From contig NZ_MWQN01000001.1 of the NCBI RefSeq assembly GCF_002024165.1, positions 3,575,365 to 3,639,364 of the forward strand: a stretch of 64,000 bases of DNA, read 5' to 3'. The DNA comes from Embleya scabrispora (GTDB lineage Bacteria; Actinomycetota; Actinomycetes; Streptomycetales; Streptomycetaceae). Shown one piece after another: positions 14,344 through 22,963 of the stretch; the first letter of the stretch is position 1, and each line of letters begins with the position of its first letter. Both the position numbers and the translations under genes were made by a program. The notes below the pieces were generated by a model. The model had not been told where the DNA came from and searched no databases. It saw nothing but the letters and a program-made list of their open reading frames with translations.

Positions 14344-16698
14344 TCAGAACCCCTCGAAATCCCCACCCCCGACATCCCCCGTGCTCGGCGGCCGAGTGTG
14401 CCCCGGCGGCCGCTGCGTCTCCGGGGGCTTGGTGGCGCCGCCCCCGCCCGTGGGCGGCGTGGTCGGCGGCGTCACCGGCGGAGTCCACGGCGTCCACGGC
14501 GGCCGGGTGCTTCCGCCGCCCGGCGGCCGGTTCTGGTCGCGCTGGTTGGGCTTGCCGTCGTCCGGCTTCTTGTTGGGATCGGGCTTCGGCGGGATCGCGC
14601 CCGGCGGCGGGGCGGCGAAGTCCGGCGCGTCCACCCCCTTGAGCGCACCCGACATCGCGCTCTTCCAGATCGGTCCGGGGACCTGCCCGCCGTAGACCTT
14701 CTCGTACGTGGTCCCGGCGATCTTGATGTCGACCATCTCGACATCGTTCTTGGCGCCACCGATCCACACCGCGGTGGACAGGTTCGGCGTGTAGCCGACG
14801 AACCAGGCCGCCTTGCGCTCGTTGGTGGTGCCGGTCTTGCCCGCGTTGTCGCGGTCCTTGAGGCCGGCCTGGGTGCCGGTGCCGTCCTCGACCACTCCCT
14901 TGAGCAGGGTGTTGATGGTGTCCGCGGTGGACTGCTTCATCACCTGCTTGCAGCCCGCCTGGGGCACGGACAACTTGGTGCCGTCGAGCTTGGCCACCTC
15001 GGTGACCGCGATCGGCGTGCAGTACACCCCGCGGCTGGCGAAGGTCGCGTACGCCGCCGCCATGTTCATCGGCGCGATGGTGTTGGCGCCGAGCGTCATG
15101 CTGGGCACCTGCTTCAATGCCTCGCCGTTGCCCTGGTGCACACCCATCTGATCGGCCAGCGTCGCGATCGGACACAGCCCCACGTCCTTGGACAGCAGGA
15201 CGAAGTAGGTGTTGATCGACTTCTCCAGCGCGGTCTGCATGTTCCAGGTGCCGGTCTCGCTGCGGCTCTCGTTCTGCGGTTGGTACTTGGCGTCGCGCGT
15301 CGATTCGCCGCAGGTGCGGAACTTCTCCTTCCGCATGTCGATGTCGTAGCCGGTGGAGTACTCCTGGTCGACCTTCATCCCGTTCTCCAACGCCGCCGCG
15401 GCGGTGATCGGCTTGAACGTGGACCCGGTCTGGAAGCCGTACGTCGAGCCGCCCATGTTGTGGTCGACCGAGTAGTTGAGCGTGGTCTCGTAGTCGCCGA
15501 ACCCGTACGGCCGACTCTGCGCCATCGCCTTGATCTTCCCGGTGCCCGGTTCGACCATGACGACCGCGTCGGCGACCGGGTCCTTTTGGAGTACGCCCTT
15601 GGTTGCGGCGGTGTAGGCCGCCTTCTGGGCCTTTCGGTCCAACGTGGTGGTGATCCGCAGGCCGCCCTCGCGCCACATCTTGTCGCGTTCGTCCTTGTTC
15701 GCGCCGAATGCCGGGTCGTTCTTGACCACCCGTTCGACGTAGTCGCAGAAGAACGCGGCACCGTCGATCTGGTCGGCGGTGATGCAGCCGTTGGGCAACG
15801 GCTGGGTCTTCAGGTTGAGTTCGGTCGCCTTGGCCGCGTCGGCCTCGGCCTGGGTGATGACCTTCACCTCGGCCATGCGCTGCAACACGATGTTGCGCCG
15901 GTCCCGCGCGGCGTTCGGGTAACCGATCGGGTCGTACGCCGACGGCGCCTGCACCACGCCGGCCAGGGTGGCCGCCTCGGGCAGGGTCAGATCGGCGGCG
16001 TGCTTGCTGAAGTAGCGCTGCGACGCGGCCTCGACGCCGTACGCCTGGCGGCCGAAGAAGGTGATGTTGAGATACCGGGTGAGGATCTCGTCCTTCGACA
16101 GCCGTTGCTCCAGACCGATCGCGTACTTCAGCTCCTTGATCTTGCGGGAGACCTCCTGGGCCTGGGCCTTGGCCACCTTGGCCGGGTCGTTGCCGGCCTC
16201 CTCCACGAAGATGTTCTTCACGTACTGCTGGGTGAGACTGGATCCGCCCTGCTTGGATCCGGTGCCACCCGACTGCTGGTTGCGCAACAGGGCACGCAGG
16301 GTGCCCTTGAGGTCGATCGGACCGTGCTCGTAGTATCGCGAGTCCTCGATCGCCACGATCGCCTGACGCATGATCGGCGCGATCTGGTCGAAGGTCCGCA
16401 GAATGCGATACCGGTCGTAGACCATCGCGAGCTGGTTGCCCTCGGAGTCGAGGATGTACGACGGCTGCGAGAGGAACGGCTGGTCCAGATCGCCGGGCAG
16501 GTCGTCGAAGTTTTCCGACGCCGCCTTCGCGGACAGGCCGAGGCCGCCCACGAACGGCAGCGCGACTCCCGCGACCAGGGCGCCGGCGAGGATGCTCGCA
16601 CCCACGAACGCGGCGAACCGTCCCACGAAGCCCAGCGGGGATCGTGGACGGTACGAACCGCGTTTCGGGCGGGCCGAGCCGGAGGAAGTTCGGGCCAT
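14344..16698 (-). CDS. Class A penicillin-binding protein (PonA2-type)
   Basis: 784 residues, a bifunctional peptidoglycan transglycosylase/transpeptidase. After a basic N-terminus there is one membrane helix (~25-55). The glycosyltransferase domain has AIEDSRYYEHGPIDLKG (catalytic Glu) and GGSSLTQQYVKN. The transpeptidase domain has GSTFKP (SxxK serine), SINTYF (SxN) and AGKTGTTNE (KTG). The last ~90 residues are a Pro/Gly-rich tail. It lies head to head with wblA, as in the ponA2-whiB4 pair of mycobacteria, and probably makes wall during growth or stress. The 5' region is shared with the long wblA leader. Confidence 0.95.
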   Translation of the reverse strand: MARTSSGSARPKRGSYRPRSPLGFVGRFAAFVGASILAGALVAGVALPFVGGLGLSAKAASENFDDLPGDLDQPFLSQPSYILDSEGNQLAMVYDRYRILRTFDQIAPIMRQAIVAIEDSRYYEHGPIDLKGTLRALLRNQQSGGTGSKQGGSSLTQQYVKNIFVEEAGNDPAKVAKAQAQEVSRKIKELKYAIGLEQRLSKDEILTRYLNITFFGRQAYGVEAASQRYFSKHAADLTLPEAATLAGVVQAPSAYDPIGYPNAARDRRNIVLQRMAEVKVITQAEADAAKATELNLKTQPLPNGCITADQIDGAAFFCDYVERVVKNDPAFGANKDERDKMWREGGLRITTTLDRKAQKAAYTAATKGVLQKDPVADAVVMVEPGTGKIKAMAQSRPYGFGDYETTLNYSVDHNMGGSTYGFQTGSTFKPITAAAALENGMKVDQEYSTGYDIDMRKEKFRTCGESTRDAKYQPQNESRSETGTWNMQTALEKSINTYFVLLSKDVGLCPIATLADQMGVHQGNGEALKQVPSMTLGANTIAPMNMAAAYATFASRGVYCTPIAVTEVAKLDGTKLSVPQAGCKQVMKQSTADTINTLLKGVVEDGTGTQAGLKDRDNAGKTGTTNERKAAWFVGYTPNLSTAVWIGGAKNDVEMVDIKIAGTTYEKVYGGQVPGPIWKSAMSGALKGVDAPDFAAPPPGAIPPKPDPNKKPDDGKPNQRDQNRPPGGGSTRPPWTPWTPPVTPPTTPPTGGGGATKPPETQRPPGHTRPPSTGDVGGGDFEGF

Positions 16699-16788
16699 GG
16701 CCGACAGCCTACGTGCCGAAACACCCTACGCGGCGAAGGGACTTCGCTTAAGCTGGCCGAGCAGCCGGGGGATTCGTGTCATCACGCA

Positions 16789-16808
16789 TTTCACTCTTTG
16801 GAGTGAAA
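16789..16808. promoter_or_regulatory. Inverted repeat upstream of wblA and the PBP gene
   Basis: TTTCACTC (16789-16796), a 4-nt loop, then GAGTGAAA (16801-16808): a perfect 8+8 inverted repeat in the 369-bp divergent region 16699-17067. A further GAGTGAA occurs near 16865. It resembles sites of dimeric regulators such as BldD-type proteins, but the half-site spacing does not match closely, so the binder is unknown. Nothing else gene-like is seen in this stretch. Confidence 0.5.
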
Positions 16809-17067
16809 GTCGCCGGATGTCGGGTCCCGCTGCCGTCTCTCGTGCCTCCGACGTGCCCTCTTCCGAGTGAAGCCCGGACCCAAAGCGCAAGAGCATTCAC
16901 CCGGACGGGTGGGTCCATATTTGCGCATAGTCCTTCCGGGCCATCGATGACTGCCCGCGCAGGGGCTGTTGCGCGTGCCCAGGGTTTCGTACCGTCCTGC
17001 TTGGCATCGGGAATTCCCGGCGCCGCCGTTGGGGGAGCCTCGAAAATCGGGAGAGGACGGCACCAGC

Positions 17068-17382
17068 ATGAGCTGGGTTACCGACTGGAGCACGCAGGCC
17101 GCCTGCCGGAGTACCGATCCGGATGAGCTGTTCGTGCAGGGGGCGGCGCAGAACCGCGCCAAGGCGGTGTGCACCGGATGTCCGGTCCGCACCGAGTGCC
17201 TGGCCGACGCGCTGGACAACCGGGTGGAGTTCGGCGTCTGGGGCGGCATGACCGAGCGGGAGCGGCGCGCGCTGCTGCGCCGCCGGCCGATGATCACCTC
17301 GTGGCGTCGGCTGCTGGAGACCGCGCGCGAGGAGTACGAGCGCGACATCCACGGAGACGAGGAGTTCCGGGTCGCCGGCTGA
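17068..17382 (+). CDS. wblA: WhiB-family [4Fe-4S] regulator, WblA/WhiB4 type
   Basis: 104 residues from ATG 17068. Four cysteines at 13, 35, 38 and 44 (C-x21-C-x2-C-x5-C) would bind a [4Fe-4S] cluster; the FGVWGG beta-turn and basic ERERRALLRRRP DNA-contact region follow. The start MSWVTDWSTQAAC and the position between the PBP and an ArsA pair match WblA of Streptomyces and WhiB4 of Mycobacterium. In Streptomyces WblA promotes the switch to sporulation and represses antibiotic production; WhiB4 is redox-sensitive. A weak GAG(AG)GACGG site precedes the start. The longer open frame from 16969 is not supported by a ribosome site. Confidence 0.96.
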   Translation: MSWVTDWSTQAACRSTDPDELFVQGAAQNRAKAVCTGCPVRTECLADALDNRVEFGVWGGMTERERRALLRRRPMITSWRRLLETAREEYERDIHGDEEFRVAG

Positions 17383-17482
17383 ACACGTGTCGGCACACGT
17401 GGCGCAACACGTGTGGACGACCCGGGGTCGGCACCCTCGAACACCGCCGCATCCGCAACGCCATCGCGCGCGAACGTCACCG

Positions 17483-17520
17483 CCCGCCGGGGCCGGGAGT
17501 CAGGCCCGGGCCCCGGCGGG
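17483..17520. terminator. Terminator between wblA and the convergent ArsA operon
   Basis: CCCGCCGGGGCCGGG (17483-17497) pairs with CCCGGGCCCCGGCGGG (17505-17520) with a single bulged base. It lies between convergent genes and probably serves both. Confidence 0.8.
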
Positions 17521-17596
17521 GTGGTGACGAGACGTCGGGCGGTGGGTCACCGCGGCCCGGATCACCCGGGCCCGCGGGTCCGGCCCGGCCGCGAGG

Positions 17597-18778
17597 TCAG
17601 CCGGAGCCCAGGCTCTCGCCGATGACGCGCAGACCCGCCAGGTCGTGCACGTCCCCGGGCAGTGCCGGGACCTCGGTCACCCGTACCTCGGGGTGGATCG
17701 ACGTGAAGCGGGTCCGCATGCGCTCCTCGCGGTCGATCACCCGCAGCCGCTCGGCGTGCAGCGTGAGCAGCCCCGCGACCAGCCGCAGATCGGCGGGTTG
17801 CGGCGCGTCGTCGGCCGATTCCCCGCTACCGGGGTCGCCGAGATCGTCGGCCCGCTCGGTCAGCGACTCGGCCGCCGCCAGGCTCCGCTCCGCGGACAGC
17901 CGCCCCGCGCTCGTGGCGTGCACCCGGTTGAGCACCAGACCGGCCAACGGCATGCGCTCGGTGCCGAGCCGGTCGACGAAGTACGCGGCTTCACGCAGCG
18001 CGTCCTTCTCCGGCGCGGCGACCACCAGGAACGAGGTGCCCCGCGCCTGGAGCAGCCGGTACGTCGCGTCGGCCCGCTTGCGGAAACCGCCGAAGGTGGT
18101 GTCGAGCGCCGCCACGAAGGTCTGGATGTCGGTCAGCAGGTGGGTGCCGACCACCTTGCTCAGCGCGCCGGTCATCATGCCCATGCCCGCCGACAGGAAC
18201 TTCAGCGCGCCGCGTCCGCCGACCTTGGCGGGGGCGGACAGTATCCGGATCAGCCGGCCGTCCAGGAACGAGCCCAGCCGCTGGGGGGCGTCCAGGAAGT
18301 CGAGGGCGGAGCGACTCGGCGGGGTGTCCACCACGATCAGGTCCCACTCGCCGGTCGCGTGCAACTGGCCCAGCTTCTCCATCGCCATGTATTCCTGCGT
18401 GCCGGCGAAGCTGGAGGACAACGACTGGTAGAAGGGGTTGTCGAGGATCTGCCGCGCGCGCTCGGGGTCGGCGTGTTGTTCGACGATCTCGTCGAACGTG
18501 CGCTTCATGTCGAGCATCATCGCGTGCAGGCTGCCGCCCTTGGTCTCGTCGACGTCGACGACCCGGCGGGGCGTGTTGTCCAACTCGGTCAGCCCCATCG
18601 ACTGGGCGAGTCGGCGCGCCGGGTCGATGGTCAGCACCACGACGTCGCGACCACGTTCGGCCGCGCGCAGCCCGAGCGCCGCGGCCGTGGTGGTCTTGCC
18701 CACGCCGCCCGAGCCGCAGCACACCAGGATGCGGGTGCCCGGGTCGTCGAGCAGCGCGTCGATCTCCAGCCTGTTCAT
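17597..18778 (-). CDS. ArsA/GET3-type ATPase, second of pair (Rv3680/BagB-like)
   Basis: 393 residues from ATG 18778, which overlaps the stop of the upstream ATPase (ATGA). It has the deviant Walker A GSGGVGKTTTAAALG near residue 22, the switch DPARRLAQSMG, and VVDTPPSRSALDFLDAP as the A-loop/Walker B region. This is the SIMIBI-class ArsA/GET3 family. Actinobacteria carry two adjacent copies next to whiB4; in mycobacteria (Rv3679/Rv3680, BagAB) the pair is reported to act as a heterocomplex in stress and envelope-related functions rather than arsenite export. No ArsA Cys triad is visible and no ars genes are nearby. Confidence 0.92.
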   Translation of the reverse strand: MNRLEIDALLDDPGTRILVCCGSGGVGKTTTAAALGLRAAERGRDVVVLTIDPARRLAQSMGLTELDNTPRRVVDVDETKGGSLHAMMLDMKRTFDEIVEQHADPERARQILDNPFYQSLSSSFAGTQEYMAMEKLGQLHATGEWDLIVVDTPPSRSALDFLDAPQRLGSFLDGRLIRILSAPAKVGGRGALKFLSAGMGMMTGALSKVVGTHLLTDIQTFVAALDTTFGGFRKRADATYRLLQARGTSFLVVAAPEKDALREAAYFVDRLGTERMPLAGLVLNRVHATSAGRLSAERSLAAAESLTERADDLGDPGSGESADDAPQPADLRLVAGLLTLHAERLRVIDREERMRTRFTSIHPEVRVTEVPALPGDVHDLAGLRVIGESLGSG

Positions 18779-19869
18779 GCCATCCCCTGCTCGCGCAGCG
18801 CTTCGGCGAGGCGGTACAGACCGCCCAGATCCATTCCGTCGGCCAGCAGCGGCAGTTCGTAGACCGGCAGATCCAGGCCGCGGACCAGGGCCCGGCCGGT
18901 GCTCTCCAACTCGATCCGGCTCGCGTGCTCGTCGGCCTCGCCGAGCAGCGAGGCGACCAGCGGCCGGGTGGGCTTGATCCCGCCGGCGAGCAGCCCGGCC
19001 TCGAGCAGTTCGGGCGTCAGCCGCCGGCCGGTGTCGCTCTCGTCCTCGGCCTGGAGCGGCGGGCGGGCCATGTTGATCACCACCCCGCCGGTGGGCAGGC
19101 CCGACGCGCGCAGTTCGGCGACACCGTCCACGGTCTCCTGGACCGGCATCTCCTCGAGCAGGGTCACCAGGTGCACCGCGGTCTGCGCCGAGCGGATCAC
19201 CCCCATCACCGCCTCGGCCTGGGTGTGGATCGGGCCGAACCGGGCCAGCCCGGCCACCTCGGTGTTGACGTTGAGGAACCGCGCGATGCGCCCGGTCGGC
19301 GGCGCGTCCATCACCACCGCGTCGTAGGCGAACGCCCCCTGCACCCGCCGCCGGGCCGACTCGCACGCCTTCCCGGTCAGCAGCACGTCGCGCAGACCGG
19401 GCGCGATGGTGGTGGCGAAGTCGATCGCGCCCAGCTTCTTCAGGCCCTTACCGGCCCGACCCAGGTGGTAGAACATGTCGAGGTATTCGAGCAACGCCTC
19501 CTCCGGGTCGATGGCGAGCGCGTACACCTCGCCACCCCCCGGGGCGACCGCGATCCGGCGGTCCTCGTAGGGCAGATGCGGACAGTCGAAGAGCTGCGCG
19601 ATGCCCTGCCGACCCTCGACCTCCACCAGCAGCGTGCGCCGCCCGCCGGTGGCCAGTGCCAGGGCGAGGGCGGCGGCCACGGTGGTCTTGCCGGTCCCGC
19701 CCTTGCCGCTGACCACGTGCAGGCGCACGCCCTCCCAATCGGCGTCGCCGTCGGTCGTGCGTGCGCCCGCCGGCCACGTCGTCACGGCAGCCGCCCGGCG
19801 GGACGGGACGGCGCGCTCGGCTCGGGGCGGCGGCATGCCCGGATCCCTGCCCTCGAAGGCTTGCGCCAT
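18775..19869 (-). CDS. ArsA/GET3-type ATPase, first of pair (Rv3679/BagA-like)
   Basis: About 364 residues. Walker A is VSGKGGTGKTTVAAALALAL; the family motifs VEVEGRQGIAQLFDCPHLPY, LEYLDMFYHLGRAGKGLKKL and MDAPPTGRIARFLNV identify it as the Rv3679-type partner. It is the first gene of a two-gene operon, coupled to the second by a 4-bp overlap. The start is uncertain: ATG 19869, ATG 19887 and GTG 19785 are all in frame with poor ribosome sites, and similarity begins only at WEGVRLHVVSGKGG, so the true protein could be shorter by about 28 residues. The two proteins probably form a complex. Confidence 0.9.
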   Translation of the reverse strand: MAQAFEGRDPGMPPPRAERAVPSRRAAAVTTWPAGARTTDGDADWEGVRLHVVSGKGGTGKTTVAAALALALATGGRRTLLVEVEGRQGIAQLFDCPHLPYEDRRIAVAPGGGEVYALAIDPEEALLEYLDMFYHLGRAGKGLKKLGAIDFATTIAPGLRDVLLTGKACESARRRVQGAFAYDAVVMDAPPTGRIARFLNVNTEVAGLARFGPIHTQAEAVMGVIRSAQTAVHLVTLLEEMPVQETVDGVAELRASGLPTGGVVINMARPPLQAEDESDTGRRLTPELLEAGLLAGGIKPTRPLVASLLGEADEHASRIELESTGRALVRGLDLPVYELPLLADGMDLGGLYRLAEALREQGMA

Positions 19870-19984
19870 TCGGCCGCACGCGTGCAACCGCCGGACCCGT
19901 GTGACCTCGCACCCAAACTCACGAGTCGAGCCTAACCACCCGCTCCCCGCCCGGTCGGAGGTGATCCCCCCGGGGTGACCCGCG

Positions 19985-21280
19985 TCACGTCACCGTCGAC
20001 CGAACGGCGTAGCGCGCGTCCTTGTACGCCCCCGTCTCCAGGATGTCTCCGAGCACCCGCGCGGCCTCGACCACGTCGGCGTGTCCGATGTAGAGCGGGT
20101 TGAAGCCGAAGCGCAGCACGTCCGGCGGTCGCACGTCGCCGATCACCCCCCGGTCGATCAGCGCCGCCATCACCGCGTGCGCCTCGGGGTGGCGCACCGC
20201 GACCTGGCTACCGCGCCGGGCGTGCTCGGTCGGGGTCAGCGTCTCCAGGCCCAAGTCGTCCACGCAGGCGATGAACAGGTCGGTCAGCGCCAGGCCCTTG
20301 GCCCGCACCTCGGCCATGGACACCCCGTCGTAGGCGTCGAGCGCGGCCTCCAGGGCGAGCATGGACAACAGCGGTGGCGTGCCGATCCGGGCCCGCTCGA
20401 TGCCGGGCGCCGGGGCGTAGCCGGCCTCCATGCCGAACGGGTTCGCGTGCCCGTGCCAGCCGGTCAGCGCGGGCTCGAACGCGGCGATGTGCCGCTCGGC
20501 GACGTAGACGAACGCCGGCGCGCCGGGTCCACCGGACAGGTACTTGTAGCCGCACCCCACCGCGAGGTCCACCTCGTGCGCGTCCAGGTCGATCGGGAAC
20601 GCGCCCGCGGAGTGGCACAGGTCCCACAGGGCCAACGCGCCGGCGGCGTGCGCGGCGGCGGTCAGGCCGGGCAGGTCGCGCAATTCACCGCTGCGGTAGT
20701 CGACGTGGTTGTACGCGATCACCGCGATCGTGTCGCCGTCCGCGCGCAACACCTCGGCCGCCTCACCGACCGGCACCCGGCGCACCTCGGCACCGAGCAG
20801 GCCGGCGATCGAGTCGGCCAGGTAGAGGTCGGTCGGGAAGCTGTCCGGGTCGGCCAGCACCACGCGGCGCCCCGGGCGCAGCCGCAGCGCGCCCGCGATC
20901 GCGTTGAAGATCTGTATCGACGTCGAGTCGCCGCAGACCACCCGGCCGGGCGCGGCGCCGATCAGCGCGCCGATCCGGTCGCCGATCCGCGCGGGCGCGC
21001 CCCACCAGTCGTTGGCGTTCCAGGAACGGATCAGGTCCGTGCCCCACTGCCGGTGCACCGCGTCTCGCAGCGCCTCGGGCACGCCGGCGGGCAGTGCGCC
21101 GAGCGAGTTGCCGTCGAGGTAGATCACGCCCTCCGGCAGCAGGAACCGCTCGCGCACGTGCGCCAGCGGATCGGCGGCGTCGAGGCCGGCCGCGGTGGTG
21201 CTCCGCCCGGCCGCGAGGCCGGAGGTCGAGCGTTGGTCCGACGAATCGTCGGCGACCGCGTTCAACAAGGAATCCGACAT
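19985..21280 (-). CDS. kynU: Kynureninase
   Basis: 431 residues, a PLP-dependent fold-type I enzyme that cleaves L-kynurenine to anthranilate and alanine. Seen are the N-terminal IYLDGNSLGALP, DSTSIQIFNAIAGALRL (phosphate-binding cup), DLCHSAGAFPIDL (Asp contacting the PLP ring) and GCGYKYLSGGPGAPAFVY with the PLP Schiff-base Lys. ATG 21280 is chosen because it lies just 22 bp after the tryptophan dioxygenase stop; an upstream in-frame ATG at 21358 would overlap that gene. Together with the dioxygenase it gives oxidative tryptophan breakdown, feeding anthranilate or NAD/secondary metabolite precursors. A separate formamidase is not seen here. Confidence 0.95.
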   Translation of the reverse strand: MSDSLLNAVADDSSDQRSTSGLAAGRSTTAAGLDAADPLAHVRERFLLPEGVIYLDGNSLGALPAGVPEALRDAVHRQWGTDLIRSWNANDWWGAPARIGDRIGALIGAAPGRVVCGDSTSIQIFNAIAGALRLRPGRRVVLADPDSFPTDLYLADSIAGLLGAEVRRVPVGEAAEVLRADGDTIAVIAYNHVDYRSGELRDLPGLTAAAHAAGALALWDLCHSAGAFPIDLDAHEVDLAVGCGYKYLSGGPGAPAFVYVAERHIAAFEPALTGWHGHANPFGMEAGYAPAPGIERARIGTPPLLSMLALEAALDAYDGVSMAEVRAKGLALTDLFIACVDDLGLETLTPTEHARRGSQVAVRHPEAHAVMAALIDRGVIGDVRPPDVLRFGFNPLYIGHADVVEAARVLGDILETGAYKDARYAVRSTVT

Positions 21281-21302
21281 GCTCCACCAGTCTTTCGATG
21301 AA

Positions 21303-22166
21303 TCAGGACTTCGATGGTTCGACCAAGGTGCGCATGGTCCACAACTCGGGAAAAACACGCACGCGTACGGTCTGTTCCAACCAAGAAGCGCCGGTCGAAC
21401 CGCCCGTTCCCGGTCGATTCCCCAGCGCTCGCAGTGTGGCGGCCAGGTGTCGCTCGCGCCAGCGGGTCCAGCGCTCGGAGATGTCGGTCAACACCTCGCC
21501 GAGGGCGACCAGATCGTGCACCCCGTCGGTGTAGGCGTCCGCCCACGCGCGTTCCACGTCCTCCGTCGGCGCGTAGGGCCGGCTCGGGTCGGGCCGCCCG
21601 CTCGCGGCCTTGCGCAGGCCACGGCGGGCGAGCAGGTCGAGCGCGTGGTCGTACAGGCTCGGCGCCCGCAACGCCCGATCCAGCTCCGCGTGCACGTCCG
21701 GGGCGCCCACGTAGCCCCGCAGCACTCCCGCGCGCTTGATCCCGAGCAGGAACTCCAGGTGCCGGTACAGGTACGACTGGAAGCCGGACGCCTCGCCCAG
21801 CTCCTCGCGGAACGCGCCGAACTCGCCGGGGGTGAGCGTGGCGAGCAGGTCCCACGTGGACACCAGCACGTCCAACTCGCGCACGCTGCGCCGCAGCGTG
21901 TCGGTCGCGCCCGCCACGTCGTCGGCGTCGAGCCGCTCGCCCGCGATCGTCCACTCGTGCCGCAGCAGTGCGAACAAAAGTTCCATCACCTGGGACGCGA
22001 TCAGGAACGACATCTCGGCGGGCACGTCGGTGCGGGTGCGCTGGAGGGACAGCAGGCTCTCGAGCCGCACGTAGTCCGCGTAGGGGATCGCGTCGGGTCG
22101 CCGCGCGTCCGGCGGGTGGACGCCGTGCGCCGGTTCGCTCCGGGGCGTCGGTGCGCCGACCGCCAT
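21303..22166 (-). CDS. kynA: Tryptophan 2,3-dioxygenase
   Basis: 287 residues from ATG 22166. A heme dioxygenase that opens the indole ring of tryptophan to N-formylkynurenine. Diagnostic motifs are SFLIASQVMELLF, SGFQSYLYRHLEFLLG and RWRERHLAATLRALGNRPGTGGSTG, containing the distal/proximal heme region and the GTGGS loop; HEWTIAGERLDADDV is also typical. First gene of the kyn operon, followed 22 bp later by kynureninase, and divergent from an Lrp/AsnC regulator that probably controls it. Longer open frame upstream (to 22991) runs antisense to the regulator and is a shadow. Confidence 0.94.
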   Translation of the reverse strand: MAVGAPTPRSEPAHGVHPPDARRPDAIPYADYVRLESLLSLQRTRTDVPAEMSFLIASQVMELLFALLRHEWTIAGERLDADDVAGATDTLRRSVRELDVLVSTWDLLATLTPGEFGAFREELGEASGFQSYLYRHLEFLLGIKRAGVLRGYVGAPDVHAELDRALRAPSLYDHALDLLARRGLRKAASGRPDPSRPYAPTEDVERAWADAYTDGVHDLVALGEVLTDISERWTRWRERHLAATLRALGNRPGTGGSTGASWLEQTVRVRVFPELWTMRTLVEPSKS

Positions 22167-22309
22167 ACGTCCACCTCTCACGCCGGGCCCGCCGGGGGCC
22201 GGTCGGGGAGTGCCCACATGCAATCGTGCGACGGCTCGGTTGGGAATGGGTGTCGAACCTCGGAACGGCGGATTCGGTTTACGCTCGCAACGTGTCGGAC
22301 GGCATACCC

Positions 22310-22321
22310 TCACGATCGTGA
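22310..22321. promoter_or_regulatory. Candidate Lrp/AsnC operator in kyn divergent region
   Basis: A perfect 12-bp palindrome TCACGATCGTGA, centred about 20 bp before the regulator's ATG, within the 168-bp divergent region 22167-22334. Related half-site CAATCGTG occurs near 22222. Lrp-type regulators usually act on such sites to control the divergent catabolic operon and themselves. Confidence 0.5.
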
Positions 22322-22334
22322 ACGGAGGGCGAAC

Positions 22335-22787
22335 ATGGACGCGATCGACCGCAGACTGCTCGCCGAACTGCAACGCGACGCCCGGACCTCGCTCAACGAA
22401 CTGTCCCGGCGGATCAACCTCTCCGCGCCGGCGGTGGCCACCCGGGTGCGCCGGCTCGAACACAGCGGCGTGATCACCGGCTATCACGCGCACGTGGACC
22501 CGGCCGCGGCCGGCCGCGGCGTGGTCGCCCTGGTCCGGATGAACTGCTACGGCCCGGGCTGTCTGCTGCGCCGCGACGCGGACACGGTGCGCGAATGGCC
22601 CGAGGTGCTCCAGGTGCACCGGGTCACCGGCGACGCGTGTTGCCTGCTGATGGTCGCGGTCGCCACCATGGCCGACTTCCAGGTGCTCATCGACCGGCTC
22701 GCCGAGCACGGCAAACCCTCCAGCACGATGGTGTTGTCCTCGCCGGTGGCGTGGCGCCCCGTCGAACCGCCGGAGGTGTCGGTCTAA
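22335..22787 (+). CDS. Lrp/AsnC-family transcriptional regulator of the kyn operon
   Basis: 150 residues. N-terminal winged HTH (IDRRLLAELQRDARTSLNEL, then RRINLSAPAVATRVRRLEHS) and a C-terminal RAM ligand-binding domain (VHRVTGDACCLLMVAVATMADFQVL). ATG 22335 follows GGAGGGCGAAC. It faces the tryptophan dioxygenase-kynureninase genes, so tryptophan, kynurenine or anthranilate is a plausible effector by analogy with KynR regulators. It has 11 bp to the DUF4177 gene and may be cotranscribed with it. Confidence 0.92.
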   Translation: MDAIDRRLLAELQRDARTSLNELSRRINLSAPAVATRVRRLEHSGVITGYHAHVDPAAAGRGVVALVRMNCYGPGCLLRRDADTVREWPEVLQVHRVTGDACCLLMVAVATMADFQVLIDRLAEHGKPSSTMVLSSPVAWRPVEPPEVSV

Positions 22788-22798
22788 AGTCTGGACCC

Positions 22799-22963
22799 AT
22801 GACGAAGTGGGAATACGTGACCGTCCCCCTGCTGGTGCACGCGACCAAGCAGATTCTGGACAACTGGGGCGACGACGGCTGGGAACTCGTCCAGGTGGTG
22901 CCGGGTCCGAACCCGGAGAGCCTGGTGGCCTACATGAAGCGGGCGAAGCAGGTGGCGGCGTGA
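22799..22963 (+). CDS. DUF4177-type small protein (Rv3678A-like)
   Basis: 54 residues: MTKWEYVTVPLLVHATKQIL, then DNWGDDGWELVQVVPGP. The W-E-Y-V, W-G-x-x-G-W-E-L-V pattern is the signature of DUF4177/DUF4287-like small proteins, whose function is not known. Its stop overlaps the GTG start of the RidA gene, a pairing conserved in actinobacteria (Rv3678A-Rv3678c), so it may work with RidA. Confidence 0.88.
   Translation: MTKWEYVTVPLLVHATKQILDNWGDDGWELVQVVPGPNPESLVAYMKRAKQVAA

Noticed and set aside
14398-16806. 802-codon plus-strand ORF
   Set aside because: Antisense to the PBP gene, typical high-GC shadow frame.
18775-19869. Arsenite efflux operon
   Set aside because: The two ArsA-like ATPases lack visible ArsA cysteine motifs and there is no arsB, arsC or arsR nearby; they fit the Rv3679/Rv3680 type.
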